From Serratia sp. UGAL515B_01 (GTDB lineage Bacteria > Pseudomonadota > Gammaproteobacteria > Enterobacterales > Enterobacteriaceae): a stretch of 64,000 nt of DNA. How positions within the stretch are numbered: position 1 is the first letter of the stretch; each line of letters opens with the position of its first letter. Position numbers and translations under genes: made by a program. Below the pieces are notes generated by a model. The model was not told the origin of the DNA. It worked only from the letters and a program-made list of their open reading frames with translations, and searched no databases. Below are positions 31,868 through 40,798 of this stretch, piece after piece. The stretch covers positions 2,108,001 through 2,172,000 of the forward strand of contig NZ_CP109901.1 in NCBI RefSeq assembly GCF_033095805.1. The letters run 5' to 3'.

Positions 31868-32875
31868 TTATTTTCCCCCACTCCAACGGCGTTGTAGCTG
31901 ATCCCGCAGGTTTGGTGGCGTACCTTTGATAGTCAGTGTATCTGTCGCAGGGTCCCAAAAAATTCGTTCTCCCAACAGCATTGCATCAAAATTCAGGCTT
32001 ATCCCCCCGCCACTGCCAGCAAATTTGGTCAGCTGACGCAATGTGCCACGATCCGCTGGGAAACTCTCTTCCAGCTGATAACCCTGTTCACTGGAAAACT
32101 GCAAGAAATCTTTGTCCCCCAGTGGCGCGATCTCTTTTGATAACGTCTGTAACTCAATCTCTTCGCCTGCCTGTAGTTGCTCCTTGCAGTAACTGTAAAC
32201 CTGTTGACGCACAGACTGACGTTCGTTTTTATCCAGTTGCGCATCTGCACAGTAATCATCTACCGCCTGCAACAGACCGCGATTTTGCGCTTTGGTATCA
32301 AGCCCCTCAGCCGCCGCTAGGAAATCCATAAAGAAATCTGAAACTTTTCGCCCTACCCGTCCTTTCAAAAAAGTCAGATAGCGTGTGGATTCAGGGTTGG
32401 TTTCCCACTCGGTCAGATCGATACGTGCCACAATATCCGCATGGTTGATATCCAGATAATGCGTGGTACTGATATCCAAGTCATCATTAACATGCATGCT
32501 GTTACAACTGTTAAGAACCGCAATCAGCAAATATTCAACTGCTAGATAACGATAGTGGCCAAACAGCACAACCCCCCCTTCGGCAAAGGGATACTTGGCC
32601 AGTTCATCACGCAGGCGGCCAGTTGCTGCACGGCTAAAAGCAAGGAAATCTTCTTCACCCTTGCGACAACTCCGCAATGCATCCGCCAATTCGCTCTGTT
32701 CATTGAACAAACCATAAGCCTTACTCTTAGCGCTGTAAACGCGGTGCAACTCTGCCATCATCTCTTCCACCGCAGCGTTGCTGGGAAGTAGGGAATCGCG
32801 CAGCACCACGTCCAGCGTTTGTTCATCACGTTTTACCAACTGGTGCAGTGCAATCTGCTCGATATCCAGACTCAT
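31868..32875 (-). CDS. ndpA: Nucleoid-associated protein NdpA (YejK)
   Basis: Nucleoid-associated protein of 335 residues (E. coli YejK 335), reported to interact with topoisomerases. The highly conserved core includes [20 protein letters not shown] and the C-terminus ends with [16 protein letters not shown]. The ATG at 32875 gives the E. coli start MSLDI. It is convergent with rplY and divergent from yejL. Confidence 0.95.
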   Translation of the reverse strand: MSLDIEQIALHQLVKRDEQTLDVVLRDSLLPSNAAVEEMMAELHRVYSAKSKAYGLFNEQSELADALRSCRKGEEDFLAFSRAATGRLRDELAKYPFAEGGVVLFGHYRYLAVEYLLIAVLNSCNSMHVNDDLDISTTHYLDINHADIVARIDLTEWETNPESTRYLTFLKGRVGRKVSDFFMDFLAAAEGLDTKAQNRGLLQAVDDYCADAQLDKNERQSVRQQVYSYCKEQLQAGEEIELQTLSKEIAPLGDKDFLQFSSEQGYQLEESFPADRGTLRQLTKFAGSGGGISLNFDAMLLGERIFWDPATDTLTIKGTPPNLRDQLQRRWSGGK

Positions 32876-33044
32876 GATCACTCCTCCTGTTCTTTGAGCA
32901 GGTATTCAAGCACTGAAGAAGACAGGCTGCAACACAAAAGCAGCCTAGTCACTTTCTTGACCATCTTAATGCTATAAAAGAGCAGAAAATAACATCCCTA
33001 TACGGTAAGATATCGAACTTTGTCAGGCTTTGAGCACAATATTT

Positions 33045-33272
33045 ATGCCACAATCATCCCGTTACAGTGACGAACACGTTGAACAATTGCTTTCTGAGCT
33101 GGTCAATGTTTTGGAAAAACACCATACTCCTACCGATCTCTCATTGATGGTACTGGGTAATATGGTAACCAATCTGATCAATACCAGTATCTCTCCTGAC
33201 CAGCGGAAACCACTGGCCAGATCGTTCGCTGAAGCTCTACAGGCTTCTATTAGTGAAGATAAAGCACATTAA
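33045..33272 (+). CDS. yejL: Conserved protein YejL
   Basis: Small DUF1414-family protein of 75 residues, the same length as E. coli YejL, with the sequence [20 protein letters not shown]. The ATG at 33045 gives the conserved start [10 protein letters not shown]; a TTG 15 bases upstream is unlikely. It precedes yejM by 9 bp, so the two are probably co-transcribed. Function unknown. Confidence 0.92.
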   Translation: MPQSSRYSDEHVEQLLSELVNVLEKHHTPTDLSLMVLGNMVTNLINTSISPDQRKPLARSFAEALQASISEDKAH

Positions 33273-33281
33273 TAATTATTT

Positions 33282-35066
33282 ATGGTGACAAACGGTCAGC
33301 GATATCGTGAAAAAGTCTCCCAAATGATCAGTTGGGGGCACTGGTTCGCCTTATTTAACATTTTGCTCAGTATTGGGTTGGGTAGCCGCTACCTGTTTGT
33401 CACCGACTGGCCCTCTTCACTGTTGGGCCGCGTCTATGCGTTTGTCAGCCTGATTGGTCAGTTCAGTTTTATCGTGTTTGCCGTCTATCTGCTGATTATC
33501 TTCCCACTCACCTTTGTGGTGACGTGGCAACGTCTGCTGCGATTTATTTCTGCCGCCTTAGCGACAGCCGGGCTAACGTTACTGTTGGTCGACAGTCAGG
33601 TATTTACCCAGTTTCACCTGCATCTTAACCCGGTAGTCTGGGAACTGGTGATCAATCCAGATCAGAGCGAACCGGCTCGTGAGTGGCAATGGGTATTTAT
33701 CGGCGTACCCATCATATTTCTGATCCAAATGCTTTTCGCCACCTGGAGTTGGCAGAAACTACGCAGTCTTAACCGACACAGCTTTGGCAAACCGTTAGCG
33801 ATACTGTTTATCTGCTCTTTTTTTGCCTCGCATCTGATTTATATCTGGGCGGATGCTAACTTCTACCGCCCGATTACCATGCAACGAGCCAATCTTCCAC
33901 TCTCTTACCCAATGACTGCGCGCAAATTCCTAGAAAAACATGGTTTGCTCGACCCCCAAGAGTATGAACGCCGTTTGGTACAACAAGGTAATCCTGATGC
34001 CGTTGCAGTTGAGTATCCACTCAGTGACCTAAACTACAGCGATAAAGGCAGTGGTTATAACTTGCTGATGATTGTGGTAAATGGCATCCGGGCCAAAGAT
34101 ATTGCGCAAGATATGCCAGCTCTGACACATTTTGCGCAAAATAATATTCGTTTCAACGATCATTACAGTTCTGGCAATAATGCCGATAGCGGATTATTTG
34201 GTTTGTTTTACGGTATTTCATCGACTTATCTGGATGGAGTCCTTGCCGGACGTAAGCCTTCAGCGTTGATCAGTGCACTGAGTGATCAAGACTATCAATT
34301 TGGCCTGTTCTCATCTAACGGCTTCAACGCTGCGCTTTATCGTCAGGCATTGTTGGCTGATTTCTCGTTGCCAACTGAACCTTTTGCACAAAGCGATGCG
34401 ACAACCACATATCAATGGCAACGTTGGTTGACCGAAAAGAGCCATAATTCCCCTTGGTTCTCTTACATCAATTTCAGTGGTAATGATTTGCAAAATGCAC
34501 AGGCAAAACTGACCCCTGATGCTTTCGTACAGCGCTATCGTGCTGGTATAAAAGATGTCGATGCTCAGATTGCTCAAGTGCTGACAACACTTGAAGAGAA
34601 AGGGATGCTTGATAAAACCGTGGTGGTCATTACCGCTGAGCACGGTGTGGAATTCAATGATACCGGCAACGGAGACTGGGGGGCAGACAGTAATTTTAAC
34701 CGCCCTCAGTTGCAAGTTCCTTTAGTGATCCACTGGCCTGGCGCGCCCTCGCAAGCCATCAATAGGCTGACTAGTCACAATGATGTGATGCGCACGTTGA
34801 TGCAACGTCTATTGCATGTCAAAACCAACGCCAACGATTACTCACAAGCAGAGGATCTGTTTGCAGCACAGCGTAAAAATAACTGGATTGCCACAGGTAA
34901 TCGCAGCAATTTAGTGATCATAACCCCAACGCATATTCTGACGCTAAATGGTAGTGGCAGTTATAATGCCTATGATGAGCACGGCAAAGAAATAAAAGAC
35001 GAAAAACCTCAGCTAACGCTACTATTGCAGGTGTTGACCGATGTTAAGCGTTTTATTGCTAACTAA
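33282..35066 (+). CDS. yejM: YejM (PbgA/LapC), LPS synthesis regulator
   Basis: Inner-membrane protein of 594 residues that binds lipid A and, with LapB, controls FtsH-mediated turnover of LpxC. Five N-terminal transmembrane helices (about residues 15-200) are followed by an interfacial arginine-rich linker and a periplasmic sulfatase-fold domain. The sulfatase domain lacks an obvious catalytic Cys/Ser-x-Pro-x-Arg motif, as in other PbgA proteins. The C-terminus LLLQVLTDVKRFIAN matches E. coli. The essential N-terminal part is intact. Confidence 0.95.
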   Translation: MVTNGQRYREKVSQMISWGHWFALFNILLSIGLGSRYLFVTDWPSSLLGRVYAFVSLIGQFSFIVFAVYLLIIFPLTFVVTWQRLLRFISAALATAGLTLLLVDSQVFTQFHLHLNPVVWELVINPDQSEPAREWQWVFIGVPIIFLIQMLFATWSWQKLRSLNRHSFGKPLAILFICSFFASHLIYIWADANFYRPITMQRANLPLSYPMTARKFLEKHGLLDPQEYERRLVQQGNPDAVAVEYPLSDLNYSDKGSGYNLLMIVVNGIRAKDIAQDMPALTHFAQNNIRFNDHYSSGNNADSGLFGLFYGISSTYLDGVLAGRKPSALISALSDQDYQFGLFSSNGFNAALYRQALLADFSLPTEPFAQSDATTTYQWQRWLTEKSHNSPWFSYINFSGNDLQNAQAKLTPDAFVQRYRAGIKDVDAQIAQVLTTLEEKGMLDKTVVVITAEHGVEFNDTGNGDWGADSNFNRPQLQVPLVIHWPGAPSQAINRLTSHNDVMRTLMQRLLHVKTNANDYSQAEDLFAAQRKNNWIATGNRSNLVIITPTHILTLNGSGSYNAYDEHGKEIKDEKPQLTLLLQVLTDVKRFIAN

Positions 35067-35143
35067 CTGCTTAAATCTAAAGCGAACAGTGTTTGCGTGG
35101 CTTGAAATCGCGACAAGAAAATGTAGTATAGACCTCACTGATT

Positions 35144-35220
35144 CGGCATGTAGCGCAGCCTGGTAGCGCACCGTCATGGGGTGTCGGGGGTCGGAGGTTC
35201 GAATCCTCTCATGCCGACCA
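35144..35220 (+). tRNA. proL: tRNA-Pro (GGG)
   Basis: A 77-nt cloverleaf with acceptor CGGCATG / CATGCCG, a TTCGAAT T-loop, an encoded CCA end and anticodon GGG in the loop ATGGGGT. It is nearly identical to E. coli proL and sits directly after yejM as there. The DNA beyond it differs from E. coli and holds phage debris, so the tRNA may have served as an integration site. Confidence 0.97.
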
Positions 35221-35231
35221 AGTAACCCTAG

Positions 35232-35261
35232 AAAAACCAACCTCTTACGGTTGGTTTTTTT
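35232..35261 (+). terminator. Terminator after tRNA-Pro
   Basis: An 11-bp stem AAAAACCAACC / GGTTGGTTTTT with a 6-nt loop and an extended T-run, 12 bases after the tRNA. Confidence 0.88.
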
Positions 35262-35490
35262 ATGCCTGCAATTTTAACATGGTAAAACAATGGTAAAACT
35301 CTGGTAAAACCCCCGACAAAGTGAGTAATGCACATCAATACGTCTACACAGTACTGAGTCAGTTTATTACACACGCGCTCAAGCCTGCTTAGGTTATGTT
35401 TTAAATGGTTTTTTTAGGATGTTTGTTTTTCCTTCTCATGCTCAATAATGCTCACTCAAGCACTATTCATGCCCCATATATGCCCCATAA

Positions 35491-35757
35491 CTAGTCCGGC
35501 ACTACTGGCCATTCGATGTCTGGTGCTTTTTCGATATCAACGCGACTTAGAGCCAGACGATACTTCTTCCAGTTGATTAACTCCTTTTTGTTAGCATCGG
35601 TTGCCACGCTTAGATCTAAAGCATCCTGCCGCCACGCGATTTCGTATGTCGCTGTTGTAAATCGCTGTGTTTTTTCTGCATTAGCAAATGCCACAAGCTG
35701 CTCTTTAGAGGGCGGTGGATTTGCAAGTATTTTCGCCTCCTCCTCGCTGATAGGGGT
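35491..35757 (-). pseudogene. Tail fibre assembly protein, C-terminal fragment
   Basis: This minus-strand frame reads ISEEEAKILANPPP then KEQLVAFANAEKTQRF and ends WKKYRLALSRVD...PDIEWPVVPD, the hallmark C-terminus of caudoviral tail fibre assembly (Tfa) proteins. About 88 codons remain of a normal 140-200; no start and no neighbouring fibre gene survive. It is part of a prophage relic beside tRNA-Pro. Confidence 0.75.
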
Positions 35758-35766
35758 CGCCGGGTT

Positions 35767-35943
35767 TTATGTAGTCATCTTGGCTAACTGGCTCTGTGCA
35801 TTCACCGTAGTAACGATTGCAACAGCAACAGCGGCAGGCGCATCTGACGCAACAACAGTCAACTGAGTGCGCATCCCCGCGATGTACAACGACAGCACAC
35901 CGGTAGCGCTTGTCCCTTGATGTGATTTGAATCCCGCCTTTCG
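35767..35943 (-). pseudogene. Probable contractile tail sheath fragment
   Basis: A minus-strand frame (GTSATGVLSLYIAGMRTQLT then VNAQSQLAKMTT, stop) resembles an internal segment of Mu-type tail sheath proteins, where a GT-ATG-LxLYIAG stretch is followed by an alanine-rich helix. It abuts the tail fibre fragment in a different frame. It is too short to be functional. Family recognition is from memory. Confidence 0.45.
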
Positions 35944-35970
35944 CCGCAGTCATGCCTGTTGCAGCATCTG

Positions 35971-36141
35971 TCAACGTACGCAGGAACGGATGCCGTACTC
36001 GGAAGCGGAAACAACAAACAGGATCGCGCCAGCAAAAGCGCCTAAAACAACGCCAGCCGGTAATCTGGCAAAAAACGTCATGATTGCAACCCCTGTTACC
36101 GTTACGCCTGCCACCGTTGTGGTAGTTACAGGCTCTGGCAT
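35971..36141 (-). pseudogene. Phage holin, truncated
   Basis: A 56-codon frame begins MPEPVTTTTVAGVTVTGVA and has a hydrophobic helix (GVVLGAFAGAILFVVSASEYG), like the N-terminal half of small phage holins. The normal second helix is absent because the frame ends shortly after in SCVR and joins the sheath-like remnant, which indicates a deletion. Confidence 0.6.
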
Positions 36142-36346
36142 GTTTTCTCCTTTGTTCGTCGCTCGACGAACACCGGGCGTTAGAAATGAAAAAGCTCACC
36201 GAAGTGAGCCGTTTGAACCTGTTATTTTCAGACAGTAATAGTCCTGTCATGTACTTACGATATAAAAGTCTTGCAGATATTAGTTTTTGCCGCCTCGCTA
36301 TCTGCATGACGCCGTAATATTTCCCTGGTGTTGGTCGCATTGACTG

Positions 36347-36378
36347 CCACTACCCTGCAGAGGGTAGTGGTTTTTTTT
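36347..36378 (+). terminator. Strong terminator without an intact upstream gene
   Basis: A perfect 10-bp stem CCACTACCCT / AGGGTAGTGG with a GCAG loop is followed by T8. No intact plus-strand gene precedes it, so it is probably left from the decayed prophage or insulates the island. Confidence 0.8.
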
Positions 36379-36509
36379 GAGTCAGCCCGTTTTGGCGATG
36401 TCAAATCTTCAACTTTTCTGTTTATATCTCCCGAACAGTTTGATCGAATCGATCCTTCTCAAGCTCAACATCCAAGCCAATACGACCAAGCTTTATTGCG
36501 GCTTTGATT

Positions 36510-37008
36510 GTTGAGCTGGATGAAACAGCAATCCATGCCTGGCACGACGAGGCAACATTGTCTATGCCGGGTCGCCCGCAACATTATTCCTCTATGGCCA
36601 TCAGCACGGTATTGATGCTGAAGCGTGTTTTCGGCCTGACACTTCGTGCCCTCTAGGGCTTCGTCGACTCCATGTTCGCACTGATGAAAGTGCCGTTAAA
36701 CTGTCCTGATTACACCTGTATCAGCAAGCGGGCGAAATCCGTGAATATCCCGTTTAAAACCCCAACACGGGGTGAAATTGCACACCTCGTTATCGACTCC
36801 ACCGGCCTCAAAGTCTTTGGTGAAGGGGAGTGGAAGGTGAAAAAACACGGTCAGGAGAAACGGCGTATCTGGCGAAAACTGCACTTGGCGGTAGATGCGA
36901 AAACGCATGAAGTCATCTGTGCAGACCTGTCATTGAGCAATATCAACCGATACGGAAGCCTCTCCGGGCCTTATTAGACAGACACCCCGTAAATAAAGGT
37001 GGCCTCAG
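36510..37008 (+). pseudogene. IS903/IS5-family transposase remnant
   Basis: The translation follows IS903-type transposases: VELDETAIHAWHDEATL, LKRVFGLTLRAL, then HLVIDSTGLKVFGEGEWKV and RRIWRKLHLAVDAKTHEV. An in-frame TAG at 36654 interrupts it, a frameshift near 36945 moves the match (TDTEASPGLIRQT) to another frame, and the last third is missing. No terminal inverted repeats were found. The catalytic core is therefore inactive. Confidence 0.85.
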
Positions 37009-37444
37009 CGGATAGAGCTTACGATAAGTTCAAACAGCCAACGGGACCTTCGTAAAAAATACCTTCACCTAACCAGCGCCAACAGAGTAACCGATAATTC
37101 TATTCGTTCAAGGTGAGATCACCGAATGCTTACGATGTCTTCGCCTTTTTCATTCCGCGAGGATCGATATGACCCATGGCTGTTTTAGGGTCTATGCGGC
37201 TATGTAGTATCACACATCATGCACAGAGGATTAACCGTAAGCCCCCCAAGAAAGTAGCCTGCCACCTGCGCCATAGGGATTTGGATTACTCATCCTGACT
37301 ATATACCGGGTCATCAGTTGTGCTGCATCACACGACAGTCTCGTAAGGCTATTTTGTGATGCTCTATAAAGTATCACCATAAAAATTTGCAAATCGCTAA
37401 CTGCCTTCTAAACTGTCTTTCACATCTTTGTAAATAGAGATGTC
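37009..37444. other. Non-coding stretch between IS remnant and ERIC
   Basis: No gene or clear repeat is seen in about 435 bp. Several stops occur in every frame. Confidence 0.4.
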
Positions 37445-37571
37445 TATACTCGTCATACTTCAAGTTGCTTAGGTGTTGACTGCCTTCGTTTATCCCAGTC
37501 ACTTACCTGAGTAAGCTCTTGGGGCTTCGCTCAGTTGCCGCCTACAAGCAACTCGAATGATTTTGGGTATA
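37445..37571. repeat. ERIC element (127 bp)
   Basis: Exactly 127 bp from TATACTCGTCATACTTCAAG to ATTTTGGGTATA, including the ERIC core with CCCAGTCACTTAC and GAGTAAGCTC. The ends are inverted relative to each other, as expected. It lies directly upstream of the GIY-YIG gene. Confidence 0.88.
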
Positions 37572-37618
37572 AACGTAAATTTAACATTCGTCTATATGGA
37601 TTTAATAGGAGTATGTAT

Positions 37619-38026
37619 ATGTCACGAAAATCCATTGAGTTAAATTTTGTATGGCAAGGCGAACAAGCAACTAATTTTCCAAAAGAGTCTGGGGTTTATT
37701 GCGTTTATCGAACCACGTTAAACCCTAAGAAAAAAAGTGACTTAAAAGAATTGATCTATATTGGCGAGTCAGAAAATATTTATGAGCGCATATCTGATCA
37801 TAACAAATTAAGTAACTGGAAGAACTGCTTAAGCCACGATGAAGTCTTAGGATATAGTTATTCTACTATCAAGGCTGTTGATCGTAAACGCGCAGAAGCA
37901 GCGTTAATCTACGAACATCAGCCTCGTTGCAATATTCAAGATGCTGTTGAATTCCATTTTCCAGAAACGACTATTACGTTAAATGGCGTGACTGCACACT
38001 TAACAACGCCGTTCACGATAAAATAG
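37619..38026 (+). CDS. Stand-alone GIY-YIG domain protein
   Basis: Small protein of 135 residues with a GIY-YIG nuclease-like fold: SGVYCVYR (GVY for GIY) and LIYIGESENIYERISDH (YIG) separated by about 20 residues. The Arg of the second motif aligns with the catalytic Arg, and a Glu in the third helix region (AEAALIYEH) could be the metal ligand. The ATG at 37619 is preferred to 37613 because AGGAG is 7 bases upstream. It follows an ERIC element inside a variable segment. Role unknown: defence, repair or a selfish element are all possible. Confidence 0.8.
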   Translation: MSRKSIELNFVWQGEQATNFPKESGVYCVYRTTLNPKKKSDLKELIYIGESENIYERISDHNKLSNWKNCLSHDEVLGYSYSTIKAVDRKRAEAALIYEHQPRCNIQDAVEFHFPETTITLNGVTAHLTTPFTIK

Positions 38027-38115
38027 TACTTATCACTACACATGGCACTCATTGAGATCCATGTGAGGTTGATGACAAAGTCGTCTTCTAGCCTGAGATA
38101 CCCGGGCTTAGTGCA

Positions 38116-38163
38116 CCGAGGGGTATTATGGAGCACATCCCTGTGCTCCATAATACCCCTCGG
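38116..38163. repeat. 21-bp perfect hairpin downstream of the GIY-YIG gene
   Basis: CCGAGGGGTATTATGGAGCA plus C and its exact complement are separated by 6 bases. It begins 90 bp after the GIY-YIG stop. No T-run follows, so it is a very stable palindrome and not a typical terminator. Confidence 0.75.
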
Positions 38164-38591
38164 GCCGACGTAACGTCATTACGACGCCGTCGGCACGCTC
38201 TCCCTAATAATGGGTTTGTCAGTAGTCTGAAATGGTGTTCATCGTGAGCCATGTGTAATGCCTTAGCCAGCTCTAAAACAGCAGAATCACTGGAACTATT
38301 GCCAAGTTAGAAATCAAAAAGACCATGCACTGGGCGGTATCACGCAATTATCCGTGGTGCCGTCGCAAACCCACAGAGCTGCGGCCATTTAGGGGTACAC
38401 CCCAATCGTAACCACTAATAAATCGCTGAGCAATCGGACACTGGAAAGTTCATGCTGATAAATGATCGGTCTGAGATCTCAAAAAATACCTAGAACTAAA
38501 GCCAACGTTTTTACAACACGTACTTAACACCAAGTAGCAAGATCCTAGACTATTTCGATGCCATTGACTGTCAGAACCTGATGACTCTGAA
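38164..38591. other. Non-coding stretch after the hairpin
   Basis: No gene is supported in about 430 bp; short frames have no recognisable similarity. Confidence 0.35.
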
Positions 38592-38747
38592 ATGAGCTTA
38601 TTTAAAGATATTGGCGCCAGCGTTGGTGTTGGCGGCTTGCAACAGCACACCTTAACATTGACACAACCGTCTGTTTTCTCGCTAATTATGATTGTGGTAT
38701 CGCTCACCGAAATTATTTTTCCATCATTGATTCCTTTATTTATATGA
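38592..38747 (+). pseudogene. Possible Spo0M-like N-terminal fragment
   Basis: A 51-codon frame starts MSLFKDIGASVGVGG and continues with a short TLTLTQPSV stretch, resembling the start of Spo0M (sporulation control-like) proteins, then diverges into a hydrophobic tail and stops. No good ribosome-binding site precedes it. It may be a decayed remnant or chance. Confidence 0.25.
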
Positions 38748-38965
38748 CAGTTACCCGCCGTTTAATTAATACCTCTACACATGAGGCATTATCGAGCGCC
38801 CACAGATAGGCGCTCTGTAATGTCATCAAGCCAATTGCAAAGTACATGATTTTCAGAACCAGAAAAAATCAACCAATCCATTATATGCTTTAATCTTCGT
38901 GCCATATTCGGCTTCTGGTACAGCCTATTGCCGAGTCACTCCATGTTTTACTAGAGTTTGATAAA

Positions 38966-39736
38966 TTACTTTGCAGGAAAATACTTATCTACCAAAGCAT
39001 AAAGGATTGCTGCAGTTTCAGAATCCAATACACCGTCATATTTTTGTGAACGAAAGTGGAGCTGAAATGCCCGGAGAAGCTCGTTATACCCGCGATCGGA
39101 ATTCGCACTAGATATGTCATATCCATAGCGTTTCAGTTTCTCGATGACTACGGCTTTAACCGGTAGAGTATTGCAAAATTGTGACTGGTAATGTTGCTTG
39201 GTCGCATCGTCATACCAGGCCCCGATGCCTGCATCATAAAGCGCCTTCCACGGAAAAGCTGCTCCTGGATCACTTTTTCTTCCTGGGGAGATATCACTGT
39301 GCCCAACAACGTTGGTTGGCGTAATGTCTGGATAACGCTGAAGGATATTCAAAGCCAATGCTTTGATTGCATCTATCTGGATCGGATTATACGGAGGAAA
39401 GGTGAATTCCCCATTATTATCAATAGCCAAGTTAACCGTCTCGATCCCAATCGCCGTATCATTCAGGTTACTCCGTCCGGCCCACGAGCTGACACCCGCA
39501 TGCCAAGCTCGCTCATTCTCATCAACCAAATTAAAAATGCGCATGTCCTTAAAGCCCGCATCGATGTACGTTTTATCTGACGGGTCAGGCACAAGGTAAT
39601 GCGCGCTTACCGATGCCCCCGTAAGTACATCAGTAGATGCCTTAAAGTCGATAGCCGTGTAGTGCATAACAAGAAAACGAACGCGACGATTAAAACCCTT
39701 AACCGTACGATAACTATTATAATCAATATGATACAT
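38966..39736 (-). CDS. AmiD/AmpD-like N-acetylmuramoyl-L-alanine amidase
   Basis: Zinc amidase (Amidase_2) that cleaves the muramoyl-L-alanine bond of peptidoglycan or muropeptides. The 256 residues show His25 (VMHYTAID), a WHAG segment and VGHSDISPGRKSDPG, which contains the other His/Asp ligands and the catalytic Lys. A C-terminal peptidoglycan-binding-like domain (YNELLRAFQLHFR) follows. It resembles AmiD but starts directly at the domain, with no signal peptide or lipobox. So it is cytoplasmic, phage-type, or exported by another route. It ends the island segment before tRNA-Thr. Confidence 0.85.
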   Translation of the reverse strand: MYHIDYNSYRTVKGFNRRVRFLVMHYTAIDFKASTDVLTGASVSAHYLVPDPSDKTYIDAGFKDMRIFNLVDENERAWHAGVSSWAGRSNLNDTAIGIETVNLAIDNNGEFTFPPYNPIQIDAIKALALNILQRYPDITPTNVVGHSDISPGRKSDPGAAFPWKALYDAGIGAWYDDATKQHYQSQFCNTLPVKAVVIEKLKRYGYDISSANSDRGYNELLRAFQLHFRSQKYDGVLDSETAAILYALVDKYFPAK

Positions 39737-40445
39737 AGGTAACTCCTGTTGTTCAGTAGGTTTGGAGTTTTAAAGTTAGCATGATTACTGTATATAAATA
39801 CAGCATTTTAATTGTCGACCCATAAAAAATATTGACAAATCTTGCTCTCAACTCTGATTTATCGATCTGAGATTTGAGCGAATCACTCACTTTCAGACTC
39901 AACCTACCGATCAACACAGTCAAACTTATTACCGTATGAATAACGAGCCTATCTCCCTATGGGGAGGTGTCCATTTCATTAGCGCATGATAGTGAGTGAT
40001 GCAGATTAGCCGACCATTGAGCGCAGGGGTGCGCGATACCAGCCCCAAGAAGGGGTTCAAGACATGTCGGCGTTCCTCATCATTCCCACCTAGCAGAAGC
40101 GTGATGTGTCGCGGTATTAAAAAACACCTATTTAGGAAAAGGGGAAGGATCGTACAATCACAAAGAAACAGTAAGGAGGTTTAGCACCACAGTATCTATA
40201 TAGCGTTTTTAGACCTATCGAAGTACAAATGCAGCGGTTTACCTTGAGAGACGATATAAAACATAAAGAAGACCTTTAGTGTTTTTCGTTACCTATCGGG
40301 TGTGCAGAAATGTTTTACAGAAAGATACTAGGGCTAAATAGGCGAGTGGGGAAAAGTGCATCTTTTTTTAGACACGTTTTCAATGCGCGTTAAGGGAAGT
40401 AGCGTGGTCTTAAAACAGGGATGACGCATAGTTACGTTTTTAATT
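39737..40445. other. Spacer between amidase and tRNA-Thr
   Basis: About 700 bp without a supported gene. It contains one copy of a dispersed repeat (40017-40091) and the tRNA downstream region. The rest shows no recognisable feature. Confidence 0.4.
40017..40091. repeat. Dispersed intergenic repeat, copy A
   Basis: This stretch shares its backbone with 46543-46618: TTGAGCGCA, TGCGCGATAC, AGCCCC, GGGTTCA, TGTCGGCGTTCC and ATTCCCACCT in the same order and spacing. A GCGGTATTAA motif follows both. It lacks the left AGGTGGGA end that copy B has. Confidence 0.7.
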
Positions 40446-40521
<76 letters not shown>

Positions 40522-40798
40522 TAATAGGAAGCGTGCTTTCTATGGAGCGCAATATAATACAGCGTTATGAGAACAATCAAGGGTAATCAAAAAATTATTT
40601 GTCGTTTCGTCTAAAAAATAGCTTATAGACCAAATTTTATACGCACAGTTAGCCTGTTTATTCTCATCAGGAAACTGATGCAAGCCGCTATAGGATCCTG
40701 TTATGCGGCCTACTGGCTGGTAGATAGCTTTTTATACCGCACGATTAGAAATATCTACCCCTCGACGATTTATGCAAAGGGATAGATATCTGCGTCAA

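Noticed and set aside
35281..35320. Three TGGTAAAA repeats after tRNA-Pro as an integrase-type att core
   Set aside because: They are short and no matching sequence was found at the other end of the variable segment, so an att site cannot be supported.
35705..36340. A 211-codon minus-strand frame through the prophage relic
   Set aside because: Its translation is cysteine-rich nonsense. The holin, sheath and fibre assembly similarities are in other frames.
38450..38707. 85-codon minus-strand frame over the Spo0M-like stub
   Set aside because: No similarity; compositional noise in a non-coding stretch.
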